64,000 nt of DNA from RGIG6375 sp964472725. GTDB lineage: Bacteria; Bacillota; Clostridia; Oscillospirales; Oscillospiraceae. Location: the NCBI GenBank assembly GCA_964472725.1, contig CAYYLZ010000003.1, positions 13,583-77,582 of the forward strand, given 5' to 3'. The notes beneath the pieces are model-generated. The model had not been told where the DNA came from. It did not search any database and saw nothing but the letters and a program-made list of their open reading frames with translations. Within the stretch, counting starts at the first letter, position 1. Each line of letters opens with the position of its first letter. The position numbers were made by a program, and so were the translations under genes. This document shows, in pieces, positions 24,338 to 32,594 of the stretch.

Positions 24338-24364
24338 CACATTAATAATAAACGGAGGTCCGGT

Positions 24365-25042
24365 ATGGACAAGATCAGAGTAGCTATTGACGGTCCCGGC
24401 GGCGCAGGCAAAAGCACCGTAGCAAAGGCTATGGCAAAGCGCTTCGGGTTTATTTACGTTGACACCGGTGCCATTTACCGCACCGTAGGCCTGCGTGTGC
24501 GCAGAGCCGAAGCAAATCCCAAGTCGGCGGAGGAGGTAGCTCCCCTGCTGGAGAGCACTAAAATCGAGATGAAGTATGACGAGAGCGGAAGCCAGCGTAT
24601 GCTGCTCAACGACGAGGACGTTTCCGACGCTATCCGCACTCCCGAGATGTCCATGTACGCTTCCGACGTTTCCGCCCTGCCCGTGGTGCGCTCCTTCCTG
24701 CTGGATATGCAGCGCGCTATGGCAAGAGAGAACAGCGTGGTCATGGACGGCCGCGATATAGGCACTGTGGTGCTGCCCGACGCGGAGGTGAAGATATTCC
24801 TCACCGCCACTCCCGAGGAACGCGCCCGCCGCAGATATCTTGAGCTGCAGGCAAAGGGTACCGAGTGCACCTTTGAGCAGGTTCTTGCGGATATGAATCT
24901 CCGCGACAAGAACGATTCCGAGCGTGCCACCGCGCCCCTGAAGCAGGCTGATGACGCTATCCTTGTGGATACCACCGAGCTTGACCTCGAGGCAAGTCAG
25001 GACGCTGTAGCCGCGCTTATCGAAAAGCGTATGCAGGCATGA
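24365..25042 (+). CDS. cmk: Cytidylate kinase
   Basis: 225 residues. Cmk phosphorylates CMP and dCMP with ATP. The P-loop is DGPGGAGKSTVAK (residues 9-21); VDTGAIYRTVG follows near 31-41, and the NMP-binding and lid segments are MDGRDIGTVVLPDAE (about 127-141) and RARRRYLELQ. The ATG follows ACGGAGGTCC. Its stop overlaps the start of the IspH-S1 fusion gene by four bases. The plsC gene often found between cmk and ispH in related genomes is absent. Confidence 0.96.
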   Translation: MDKIRVAIDGPGGAGKSTVAKAMAKRFGFIYVDTGAIYRTVGLRVRRAEANPKSAEEVAPLLESTKIEMKYDESGSQRMLLNDEDVSDAIRTPEMSMYASDVSALPVVRSFLLDMQRAMARENSVVMDGRDIGTVVLPDAEVKIFLTATPEERARRRYLELQAKGTECTFEQVLADMNLRDKNDSERATAPLKQADDAILVDTTELDLEASQDAVAALIEKRMQA

Positions 25043-27009
25043 GAAAGGTGATTCTTGCCGAAAACGCGGGCTTTTGCTACGGCGTAAAGCGGGCTATCGA
25101 GATAGCCGAACAGGCCGCGGCGGAAGGTGAATGCTATACTCTCGGCGCGATAATTCACAATAAAGCGGAAACGGACAGACTGGAAAAGCTGGGCGCCCGT
25201 CTTGCAAAGGATATAGACGATATCCCGGAGGGCAGCACCGTAATAATGCGCTCCCACGGCTCGCCCCGCAGCGATTATGAGCGCCTTGAAAAGAAGGGCT
25301 GCTCCATCGTGGATGCCACCTGTCCCAATGTTTCCCGTATTCATCGCATCGTCCGCCGAGCGGAGGAGGAAGGCCGCCTGCCGGTGATCATCGGCGACGG
25401 AAATCACCCCGAGGTGCTGGCTATACAAGGTCAGTGCGCCCGCTCAGTGGTGCTCAGCAGCGAGGCTGATGCCGAAGGCTGGGTAAAGTCGGGAGAAATT
25501 GCCGCCGAAATGCCCATAACCGTGGTTCATCAGACCACCGCCATAAGAGAAAATGCAAAAAAATGCGATGAAATCCTAAAAAAAGAGTATACAAATCTGA
25601 AAATATTTGATACAATATGCGAAGCCACGTCCAAACGCCAGCAGGAAGCCGCAAAATTGGCGGCGGAATGCGACGCAATGATAGTGATAGGAGACAGAAG
25701 CAGCGCTAATACCAAGCGCCTTGCAGAGATATGTGCAGAGCACTGCGAAAGGGTTGTATTCGCTCAATCTGCCGAGGAACTCGAGCTGTCTGAACTGGAC
25801 GGGGTCAACCTACTCGGCGTAACGGCGGGCGCTTCAGCACCCGCTTGGATAATTAAGGAGGCTTACAACAAAATGACCGAAGAAATCAAGACCATGGAAA
25901 TCACCCCCGAAGAAGAATCTTTTGATGCTCTGCTTGAGGCCAGCATCAAGACTTTGAATACAGGAGAGAAGGTAACCGGCATAGTTCAGCACATCGGTAC
26001 TACCGAGGTCACCGTTGATTTGGGCACCAAGCATTCGGGCTACATACCCATGCACGAGCTCACCGATGATCCCGACCTCAAGCCCGAGGACATTGTCCAG
26101 GTTGGTGCAGAGATCGAGACCTATGTCATGCGCGTAAACGACGTTGAGGGCACCGTAATGCTCTCCAAGAAGCGTCTTGACACCGTTAAGAACTGGGAGT
26201 TCATCGAGCAGGCTAAGGAAGAGAAGCTCGTTGTCGAAGGCACCGTTACCGAGGAAAACAAGGGAGGCGTTATCGTTAACGTTAAGGGTATCCGCGTATT
26301 CATTCCCGCTTCCCAGACCGGCCTTGCAAAGGACGTTCCCATGGATTCCATCATGAAGACCCGCCAGCAGCTGCGCATCACCGAAGTCAACCACTCTCGC
26401 CGCAGAGTAGTCGGCTCCATCCGTGCCGTTCAGTATGAGGCTCGCAAGGCCGCTGCTGAGGCTACCTGGAACGAGATCGAAGAGGGCAAGAAGTACGTTG
26501 GTACCGTTAAGTCCCTCACCTCCTACGGCGCATTCGTTGATATCGGCGGCGTAGACGGCATGGTTCACGTTTCTGAGCTGAGCTGGAAGCGCATCAAGAA
26601 CCCCGCAGAGGTTGTCAAGGTTGGCGATCAGATCGAAGTTTACGTTATCAGCTTCGATAAGGAAGCCAAGAAGATCTCCCTGGGTTACAAGCAGGCTGCA
26701 GATAACCCCTGGACCGTATTCACCAGCCAGTACGATGTTGGCAGCGTTCTCACCGTTAAGGTCGTAAAGCTCATGGCTTTCGGCGCTTTCGCAGAGATCG
26801 TTCCCGGTGTTGACGGCCTTATCCACGTTTCTCAGATCACCAACGAGCGCCGCATCGGCAAGCCCGAAGAGGTTCTCACCGAGGGTCAGGAAGTCGAAGT
26901 AAAGATCACCAACATCGACTTCGAGAAGCAGAAGGTTTCCCTGAGTATGAGAGCTCTCATGGAAGCTCCCGCAGAAGAAGCTGCCGAAGAGCCCGCTGTT
27001 GAGGAATAA
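25039..27009 (+). CDS. ispH: Bifunctional IspH reductase / ribosomal protein S1-like fusion
   Basis: 656 residues. Residues 1-280 are 4-hydroxy-3-methylbut-2-enyl diphosphate reductase, the last step of the methylerythritol pathway: the three iron-sulfur cysteines are in GFCYGVKR (about 11-18), DATCPNVS (near 95) and FDTICEATSK (near 195), with VHQTT near 163-167. Residues 290-656 contain four S1 RNA-binding repeats, each beginning like GEKVTGIVQHIG, KLVVEGTVTEENKGG, GKKYVGTVKSLTSYGAFVDIGG or GSVLTVKVVKLMAFGAFAEI, and an acidic end. This fusion is known in Clostridia. The S1 half has much more biased codons than the IspH half, and a strong internal ribosome site plus a possible internal promoter suggest that S1 is also made alone. 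Confidence 0.93.
   Translation: MRKVILAENAGFCYGVKRAIEIAEQAAAEGECYTLGAIIHNKAETDRLEKLGARLAKDIDDIPEGSTVIMRSHGSPRSDYERLEKKGCSIVDATCPNVSRIHRIVRRAEEEGRLPVIIGDGNHPEVLAIQGQCARSVVLSSEADAEGWVKSGEIAAEMPITVVHQTTAIRENAKKCDEILKKEYTNLKIFDTICEATSKRQQEAAKLAAECDAMIVIGDRSSANTKRLAEICAEHCERVVFAQSAEELELSELDGVNLLGVTAGASAPAWIIKEAYNKMTEEIKTMEITPEEESFDALLEASIKTLNTGEKVTGIVQHIGTTEVTVDLGTKHSGYIPMHELTDDPDLKPEDIVQVGAEIETYVMRVNDVEGTVMLSKKRLDTVKNWEFIEQAKEEKLVVEGTVTEENKGGVIVNVKGIRVFIPASQTGLAKDVPMDSIMKTRQQLRITEVNHSRRRVVGSIRAVQYEARKAAAEATWNEIEEGKKYVGTVKSLTSYGAFVDIGGVDGMVHVSELSWKRIKNPAEVVKVGDQIEVYVISFDKEAKKISLGYKQAADNPWTVFTSQYDVGSVLTVKVVKLMAFGAFAEIVPGVDGLIHVSQITNERRIGKPEEVLTEGQEVEVKITNIDFEKQKVSLSMRALMEAPAEEAAEEPAVEE
25588..25875 (+). 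promoter_or_regulatory. Internal promoter-like and ribosome-binding signals inside the IspH-S1 gene
   Basis: An AT-rich patch in the IspH part holds TATACA (25588-25593), a 17-base spacer and TACAAT (25611-25616). Further on, at the domain junction, TAAGGAGG (25854-25861) lies 11 bases upstream of an in-frame ATG (25873, codon 279). Together these could express the S1 domain region separately from about residue 279. Confidence 0.5.
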
Positions 27010-27025
27010 TCCAAACAACAATTAA

Positions 27026-27054
27026 AAAAGGGGACGTCACCGACGTCCCCTTTT
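27026..27054. terminator. Bidirectional terminator after the IspH-S1 gene
   Basis: Perfect 13-base stem AAAAGGGGACGTC with GACGTCCCCTTTT and a three-base loop; it lies between convergent genes. Confidence 0.9.
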
Positions 27055-27061
27055 GGTTTGA

Positions 27062-27535
27062 TTATTTGGCGTTTTGAGTGTCCGGAGCGTGGTCGCAAAG
27101 ACCTTCCATGAAACCATCGACGGCGGTGGACTGCACATCGCCGGCGATGATATCGCTGCCGTAAACGATGATGTCAGCAACGATGTTCTTCTCCCCGCCG
27201 GGATAGTTGAGAACGTTGAAGGAGTATCGGGTGGCACTCATACCGCCGTATTCCTCCAGCTTGAAGCCCTGCCGGCGCTGCAGCTGGATATAGCTTTCGT
27301 AAACGCCGGTGAACTGGCGTGGGATCACTACTTCCTGCACCTCCAAGGGCTCCGGCGATACCTGCCAGCCAAGGGACTCGAGATATGCCGCGGCGTCCTC
27401 GCAGCTGCGTATCTTTCCGCCGGAAGAGCCGCCTATAGTGCTGACGGCCACCACGATAGCCACTATCGCAAGCACAAGGGCAAGTAATATTGCGGTAAGC
27501 TTTTTCTTGTTTAGTTTTGCGGTCATAACAAACAT
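27062..27535 (-). CDS. DUF4830-like membrane-anchored protein
   Basis: 157 residues. One hydrophobic segment near residues 11-32 suggests a signal anchor; the remainder (about 42-150) is an extracytoplasmic domain with AAYLESLGWQVSPEPLEVQE, VIPRQFTGVYESYIQLQ, GFKLEEYGG and DIIAGDVQSTAVDGFMEGL, a pattern I associate with DUF4830. The function is unknown. The ATG at 27535 follows CGGAGGTG at good spacing; an ATG three codons later is less well placed. It is divergent from the RsuA-type synthase gene and convergent with the IspH-S1 gene. Confidence 0.7.
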   Translation of the reverse strand: MFVMTAKLNKKKLTAILLALVLAIVAIVVAVSTIGGSSGGKIRSCEDAAAYLESLGWQVSPEPLEVQEVVIPRQFTGVYESYIQLQRRQGFKLEEYGGMSATRYSFNVLNYPGGEKNIVADIIVYGSDIIAGDVQSTAVDGFMEGLCDHAPDTQNAK

Positions 27536-27627
27536 TTCCGCACCTCCGTATTATGATATTTTGTTTGTCCAACGTGACGTTTGCTAATTAATATTCGGAG
27601 ATGCCGCGGTTTATTACAGGAGGAGCC

Positions 27628-28350
27628 ATGCTTTTACGTCTTGATAAAATAATATCTTCCTCCGGCATTGCCAGCCGCAGCGAGGTGAAGCGTCTGGTAA
27701 AACAGGCGCGGGTTACCGTAGACGGCGTTACCGTGTCCTCCGCTGATATGAAGTGCGACCCGGAGAAGAGCACGATCTGTGTGGACGGCGTTGCGCTGCG
27801 CTACAGTGAGCATCATTATATTATGATGAACAAGCCCGCGGGAGTACTGTCGGCCACGGAGGACGGCAGGGGAGAGACTGTGCTGGATCTGCTGGACGGC
27901 CCTATGAAAAAGCTGGAGCTGTTTCCGGTGGGCAGACTTGATAAGGACGCGGAGGGACTGCTTATTCTTACCGACGACGGCGAATTCTGCCATAAGGTGA
28001 TATCGCCCAAAAGCGGCGTGGTCAAGAAGTACTACGTGGAGACGGAAAATCCCGTCCCCGCTTCGGCCTGCACAGAATTCGAAAAGGGAATCGTGCTTGC
28101 CGACGGACTTCACTGCCTTCCTGCCAGGCTGGAGCTTTTTGGAGAAAATGAAAAGCGGGCTTACGTCTATGTATGCGAAGGTAAATTTCACCAGGTAAAA
28201 CGCATGATGGCAGCCGTCGGCTGTCCCGTAACATACCTGAAGCGAATGGCTGAGGGCGGACTGCCGCTGGACGAAGAGTTGGGTAATGGGCAGTGGAGAG
28301 AACTTACGGAAACTGAACGCGTTTCGATTTTTGAGACAATTATGGCATAA
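27628..28350 (+). CDS. RsuA-family pseudouridine synthase
   Basis: 240 residues. N-terminal S4 domain (LDKIISSSGIASRSEVKRLV, residues 4-23) and catalytic domain with the active aspartate in VGRLDKDAEGLLILTDDG (about 99-116), then GKFHQVKRMMAAVG near 190-203. Family members modify a uridine in 16S (RsuA) or 23S rRNA; the sequence and length fit the RsuA branch, but the exact site cannot be told. I chose the ATG preceded by ACAGGAGGAGCC over one nine codons upstream. This is the second RsuA/RluB-family gene in the window. Confidence 0.85.
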   Translation: MLLRLDKIISSSGIASRSEVKRLVKQARVTVDGVTVSSADMKCDPEKSTICVDGVALRYSEHHYIMMNKPAGVLSATEDGRGETVLDLLDGPMKKLELFPVGRLDKDAEGLLILTDDGEFCHKVISPKSGVVKKYYVETENPVPASACTEFEKGIVLADGLHCLPARLELFGENEKRAYVYVCEGKFHQVKRMMAAVGCPVTYLKRMAEGGLPLDEELGNGQWRELTETERVSIFETIMA

Positions 28351-28389
28351 TTCACAAACAAAAATAAAAAGCTTTGTCGGGAAAGTTAA

Positions 28390-28418
28390 TATACACGGCG
28401 AAAAAAATGTGCTATTAT
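28390..28418 (+). promoter_or_regulatory. Promoter of the MsmX-type ATPase gene
   Basis: Extended -10 TGC-TATTAT (28410-28418) with a weak -35 TATACA 17 bases upstream, leaving a 5' leader of about 65 bases in an AT-rich stretch. Confidence 0.5.
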
Positions 28419-28487
28419 ATCTCATAGTTGATTTATTGTTGAAGACTATGCTTTTATAAGCGATAACAAGTTTTGGAGGTTCAAAAA

Positions 28488-29606
28488 ATGTCTAGTGTAA
28501 CTCTTAAGGGCATATACAAGAAGTATGCCGGCGGCGTAACTGCCGTTTCCGATTTCAATCTCGATATCGAAGATAAGGAATTTATCATCCTTGTTGGTCC
28601 TTCCGGCTGCGGTAAGTCCACCACTCTGAGAATGATCGCCGGTCTGGAAGAGATCACCGAAGGTGAACTCTATATCGATGGCAAGCTCGTCAACGATGTT
28701 CCTCCCAAAGAGAGAGACATCGCCATGGTTTTCCAGAACTATGCTCTGTATCCCCATATGACCGTTTTCGAAAACATGTCTTTTGGTCTTAAGCTCCGCA
28801 AGATGCCCAAGGACGAAATCAAGCGCCGCGTAGAAGAGGCTGCTCAGATTCTCGAAATCGAGCACCTGCTCGACAGAAAGCCCGCCGCTCTGTCCGGTGG
28901 TCAGAGACAGCGTGTTGCCCTGGGTCGTGCGATCGTTCGTAACCCCAAGGTCTTCCTGCTCGACGAGCCCCTCTCCAACCTCGATGCCAAGCTCCGTACC
29001 GCCATGCGTTCCGAGCTTTCCAAGTTGCACATCAAGCTGGCTACCACCTTCATCTACGTTACCCACGACCAGACCGAGGCTATGACCATGGGTACCCGTA
29101 TCGTTGTTATGAAGGACGGCTTCGTACAGCAGATTGCTGCTCCCCAGTATCTGTTCGAGAATCCCGCAAACCTCTTCGTTGCTACCTTCATCGGTACTCC
29201 TCAGATGAACACCTGCGAGGGTACTCTGGTAGACGAGGGTGGCGTTACCTACCTCGCATTTGGCGAAGGCTGCAAGATCGCTCTCCCCGAGAACAAGGGC
29301 CGCAAGCCTGAGGTTCTTGCATACGCCGGCAAGAAGGTTATCTTCGGTATTCGTCCCAACGATCTCCATGTTGACCAGGCTTACATCGCTCAGTTCCCCG
29401 ATCGCGTTGTTGATGTTACCATCGAGCTCACCGAGCTCCTCGGCGCTGAGTCCAACCTGTACCTCTCCAATGGCGACAACCAGTTCACCGCTGTTGTTGA
29501 GACCGGCACTGTCAACGGCAAGATGGGCGACAAGATCAAGGTTTGCTTCGATACCGCTAAGGTTCACATCTTCGACTACGACACCGAGAAGACCATCACC
29601 AACTGA
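28488..29606 (+). CDS. Sugar ABC transporter ATP-binding protein (MsmX/UgpC type)
   Basis: 372 residues. Walker A GPSGCGKST (about 36-44), Q-loop VFQNYALYPHMTV, signature LSGGQRQRVALGRA (near 134) and Walker B VFLLDEPLSNLDAKLR are followed by a C-terminal regulatory OB/TOBE domain (about 240-372). This is the group whose ATPase serves several carbohydrate importers (MsmX, MsmK, UgpC). No permease or binding protein lies nearby, so it is an orphan subunit probably shared by scattered transporters. Codon choice is as restricted as in the ribosomal protein genes, which suggests high expression. The ATG at 28488 follows TTGGAGGT; a strong terminator follows. Confidence 0.9.
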   Translation: MSSVTLKGIYKKYAGGVTAVSDFNLDIEDKEFIILVGPSGCGKSTTLRMIAGLEEITEGELYIDGKLVNDVPPKERDIAMVFQNYALYPHMTVFENMSFGLKLRKMPKDEIKRRVEEAAQILEIEHLLDRKPAALSGGQRQRVALGRAIVRNPKVFLLDEPLSNLDAKLRTAMRSELSKLHIKLATTFIYVTHDQTEAMTMGTRIVVMKDGFVQQIAAPQYLFENPANLFVATFIGTPQMNTCEGTLVDEGGVTYLAFGEGCKIALPENKGRKPEVLAYAGKKVIFGIRPNDLHVDQAYIAQFPDRVVDVTIELTELLGAESNLYLSNGDNQFTAVVETGTVNGKMGDKIKVCFDTAKVHIFDYDTEKTITN

Positions 29607-29620
29607 TAATCTGCATACAT

Positions 29621-29653
29621 ACTCCCCCGAACTCGATTCGGGGGAGTTTTTTA
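29621..29653 (+). terminator. Terminator after the MsmX-type gene
   Basis: 11-base stem ACTCCCCCGAA with TTCGGGGGAGT followed by six T. Confidence 0.95.
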
Positions 29654-29775
29654 TATTTTTCGAGAAGGGAACAATACTGAGAGTTTTTTCGTCTTAATTC
29701 GTACTATATATAGGATGTTCCTCTCAAAAAACGCGTCTTTTTCACAAAAATTTACAATATATTATAAATATTCTA

Positions 29776-29804
29776 TTGAAAAAAAACAAAAAAAAAGGTA
29801 TCAT
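29776..29804 (+). promoter_or_regulatory. Promoter of the PucR-like gene in an AT-rich leader region
   Basis: TTGAAA, 17-base A-rich spacer, TATCAT. The 240-base gap 29648-29887 is very AT-rich and has no open frame of note; this is its best promoter. The leader would be about 75 bases. Confidence 0.55.
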
Positions 29805-29887
29805 AAAAAATACACTGAATAAGTGTGTCAAAAAATGAGTTGCATACAAGATTTTTGTAAAAAATAACGCCTAAGGGAGGAGAAACA

Positions 29888-30985
29888 ATGTCAGGAAGAA
29901 TTTTTCAGAGCGTCATTGTCCAAATGAAGGAGGCCACCGATAGAGTTATCGGTGTAATTGATTCGGAAGGCAATGTAGTAGCCTGCAACGAGCTGGCTAT
30001 GGTGGGCACCCATCTGGGTCGCGCAGCATCTGCCATTGCCGATGCAAAGGAGCAGACCGTGGTCTGCGATGCCCGTACCTTCAAACTCCTTGGAGGCTGG
30101 AATGCCGACTATGATTACGCTGTTTTCGTAGAGGGTGCCGACGAGCAGGCTCGCTGCATCTGCGTACTGGCGTCCATCGCATTCAGCGAAGCCAAGACTC
30201 ACTATGAGGAAAAGTACGATAAGACCACCTTCATAAAGAATATCATCTCCGATAACACCCTTCTGGCAGACCTTTATATACGTGCCAAGGAGCTGCACAT
30301 CGATGTTCACGCTCCTCGCGCCGTGTTCCTGGTTCGCCAGCAGGAGAAGATAGAGGTAAGCACCATAGAGGTCATGCAGAATCTCTTCCCTGACCGTCAG
30401 AAGGACTTCGTTTTCGGCGTAAGTGAGACCGATGTTGTGCTCATCAAGGAGCTGCCCCTTGGTGCAGACAGCAGGGATATAGCCAAGATAGCCTCCCAGA
30501 TCGAGACCACTCTCAATACCGAGCTCTTCCTTAAGTCCGTCATCGGCGTTGGCTCTGTTGCCCGTCACCTCCGTGAGCTGGCAGAGCGCTATAAGGAAGC
30601 AATGGTAGCCATTGAGGTCGGTAAGGTCTTTGAGAATGAGAAGATGATCGTTCACTACGATAACCTTGGTATCGGCCGCCTTATCTATCAGCTTCCCACC
30701 ACTCTGTGCGAAATGTTCCTCAACGAGGTGTTCAAGAAGAATTCCATTGATTCCCTTGATCAGGAAACTCTTTACACCATCAACAAGTTCTTTGAGAACA
30801 ACCTGAACGTTTCCGAAACGTCCAGAAAGCTCTTCGTCCATAGAAATACTCTGGTATATCGCCTTGAGAAGATCAAGAAGCTTACCGGACTGGATCTGCG
30901 TGAATTTGACCATGCTATCGTTTTCAAGGTAGCCCTTATGGTAAAGAAGTACCTCAGCTCTCGTGACGACGATTCCGTATCCTGA
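29888..30985 (+). CDS. PucR/CdaR-like transcriptional regulator
   Basis: 365 residues. The C-terminal region (about 295-355) is the PucR-type helix-turn-helix: TLYTINKFFENNLNVSETSR then KLFVHRNTLVYRLEKIKKLTG. A central segment (about 125-270) resembles the GGDEF-like domain of CdaR regulators, and the N-terminal ~110 residues may sense a ligand. CdaR/PucR proteins usually control sugar diacid or purine catabolism, but here the gene sits 30 bases before ftsE with no terminator between them, so a link with cell division or wall turnover is possible. The start follows a strong AAGGGAGGAG site. Confidence 0.82.
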   Translation: MSGRIFQSVIVQMKEATDRVIGVIDSEGNVVACNELAMVGTHLGRAASAIADAKEQTVVCDARTFKLLGGWNADYDYAVFVEGADEQARCICVLASIAFSEAKTHYEEKYDKTTFIKNIISDNTLLADLYIRAKELHIDVHAPRAVFLVRQQEKIEVSTIEVMQNLFPDRQKDFVFGVSETDVVLIKELPLGADSRDIAKIASQIETTLNTELFLKSVIGVGSVARHLRELAERYKEAMVAIEVGKVFENEKMIVHYDNLGIGRLIYQLPTTLCEMFLNEVFKKNSIDSLDQETLYTINKFFENNLNVSETSRKLFVHRNTLVYRLEKIKKLTGLDLREFDHAIVFKVALMVKKYLSSRDDDSVS

Positions 30986-31015
30986 TTCAACTGCGCATTT
31001 GGAGGATAACTCATA

Positions 31016-31699
31016 ATGATATCAATGAAGAACGTCCGCAAGTCATATTCCAACGGCGCGGACGCACTCAAAGGAATAAACCTTGAGGTGGCAGACGGCG
31101 AATTCGTGTTCATCGTCGGCCCCTCCGGCAGCGGTAAGTCCACTCTTACAAAGATACTTACCGGCGAAATATACTGCACCGACGGCGATGTAGAGGTAAA
31201 CGGTTTTGACCTTATGAGAATGCGCCCCTCGAAGCTGCCCAAACTCAGAAGAACTCTCGGCGTTATCTTTCAGGATTTCCGCCTGATAGAGAATAAGACC
31301 GTTTATCAGAATATAGAGTTTGCCATGCGAGTTCTCGGTGTGAAACCCAAGAAAATAAAGGAACGCACCAAATACGTTCTTGAGTTGGTAGGCCTGAAGG
31401 ATAAAATCAACTGCATGCCCAACGAGCTTTCCGGCGGCGAGCAGCAGCGTGTGGCTATCGCCCGCGCCCTTGCCAATAACCCCCGGCTCATCATTGCCGA
31501 CGAACCCACCGGAAACATAGACCCCGAGCTGAGCCGCGAGCTCATGGCGCTGCTTGTGGAAATCAACAAGAAGGGCACCACTATCCTCGTTGTTACTCAC
31601 GAGGAGGAGCTGGTCAATGAATTCACCAACCGAGTCGTTGTTATCAACCGCGGCCAGGTAGTAAGAGACGGAACAGGCGGGTATTACGGCAATGTTTAG
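31016..31699 (+). CDS. ftsE: Cell division ATP-binding protein FtsE
   Basis: 227 residues. FtsE is the ATPase of the FtsEX complex, which does not transport but drives activation of peptidoglycan hydrolases. Walker A is GPSGSGKST (about 36-44), signature LSGGEQQRVAIARAL (about 139-153) and Walker B LIIADEPTGNIDPE. The FtsE-specific start MISMKNVRKSYSNGADALKGI fits. It overlaps ftsX by eight bases; the M23 hydrolase gene follows, giving a complete activator-enzyme set. Confidence 0.95.
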   Translation: MISMKNVRKSYSNGADALKGINLEVADGEFVFIVGPSGSGKSTLTKILTGEIYCTDGDVEVNGFDLMRMRPSKLPKLRRTLGVIFQDFRLIENKTVYQNIEFAMRVLGVKPKKIKERTKYVLELVGLKDKINCMPNELSGGEQQRVAIARALANNPRLIIADEPTGNIDPELSRELMALLVEINKKGTTILVVTHEEELVNEFTNRVVVINRGQVVRDGTGGYYGNV

Positions 31700-32570
31700 T
31701 AGAACGTGTTATTTTATAAGAGAGGCTATAGCCAATATATTCAATCATGGCATAATGTCTTTCGTTACCACATTTACCATAATCTGCTGCCTTATCATCA
31801 TGGGCGGCTGCGGCCTCCTCACTCTTAACGTTCAGCAGATAATCACTGATCTGGAGAGCGAAAATCAGATGGTTGCCTTCATTGAAGAAGAACTGAGCGA
31901 CGAAGAGGCTCGCGCGCTGGAGCAGCAGCTTCTTGATGTGGAAAACGTGGCGCAGGTACGCTTCGTAACAAGGGAAGAAGCAATGGTCAATTTCCTTGAC
32001 AGATACGAGGACAACAGCCTATTCGAAGACGTTGACTCCAGCGTGTTCAGAAACAGATATCTCATCTACCTTGACGATATCGCCCTCATGGAGCAAACTC
32101 AGAATGATCTTGCCGGCATTTACGGCGTGGCGAAGATAAACGCCCTGCTCAAGGTCGCAAACGGTTTCGTTGTTCTTCGCAATATCCTTGGTATAGTGGC
32201 CCTGGGCATTTTTGTGGTGCTCTTCCTCATCTCCATTATCCTTATGAACAGCACCATGAAGGCTGCCACCTTCAACCGTCGCACCGAGATATCCATAATG
32301 AAAATGGTGGGCGCCACCAACAGCTTTATCAGATGGCCCTTCGTTCTTGAAGGTATGCTGATCGGCCTGTTCGCGGCTCTCTGCGCATTCCTGCTGCAGT
32401 GGGGCGGATACAATCTACTGGCAGAGAACATATCCGGCGCGCTGGCGTTCATAACCGTTATTCCCTTTGAGAATATATCCATCCCCGTGCTCATTGCCTT
32501 TGGCGTTGTCGGCATCATTGAAGGTGTATTCGGCAGCCTTGGCGCTGTAAAGAGCTACCTGCGCGTATAA
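31692..32570 (+). CDS. ftsX: Cell division protein FtsX
   Basis: 292 residues, four membrane segments (about 22-45, 165-192, 215-238, 262-283) and an extracytoplasmic loop of ~115 residues between the first two. The loop begins EEELSDEEARALEQQL; it is the part that contacts the hydrolase coiled coil in related systems. Conserved FtsX sequence NRRTEISIMKMVGATNSFIR lies near 195-214. The start overlaps the end of ftsE and the M23 hydrolase gene follows 24 bases after the stop. Confidence 0.93.
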   Translation: MFSRTCYFIREAIANIFNHGIMSFVTTFTIICCLIIMGGCGLLTLNVQQIITDLESENQMVAFIEEELSDEEARALEQQLLDVENVAQVRFVTREEAMVNFLDRYEDNSLFEDVDSSVFRNRYLIYLDDIALMEQTQNDLAGIYGVAKINALLKVANGFVVLRNILGIVALGIFVVLFLISIILMNSTMKAATFNRRTEISIMKMVGATNSFIRWPFVLEGMLIGLFAALCAFLLQWGGYNLLAENISGALAFITVIPFENISIPVLIAFGVVGIIEGVFGSLGAVKSYLRV

Positions 32571-32594
32571 TGCGCCCCGTTTAAGGAGAATCCT

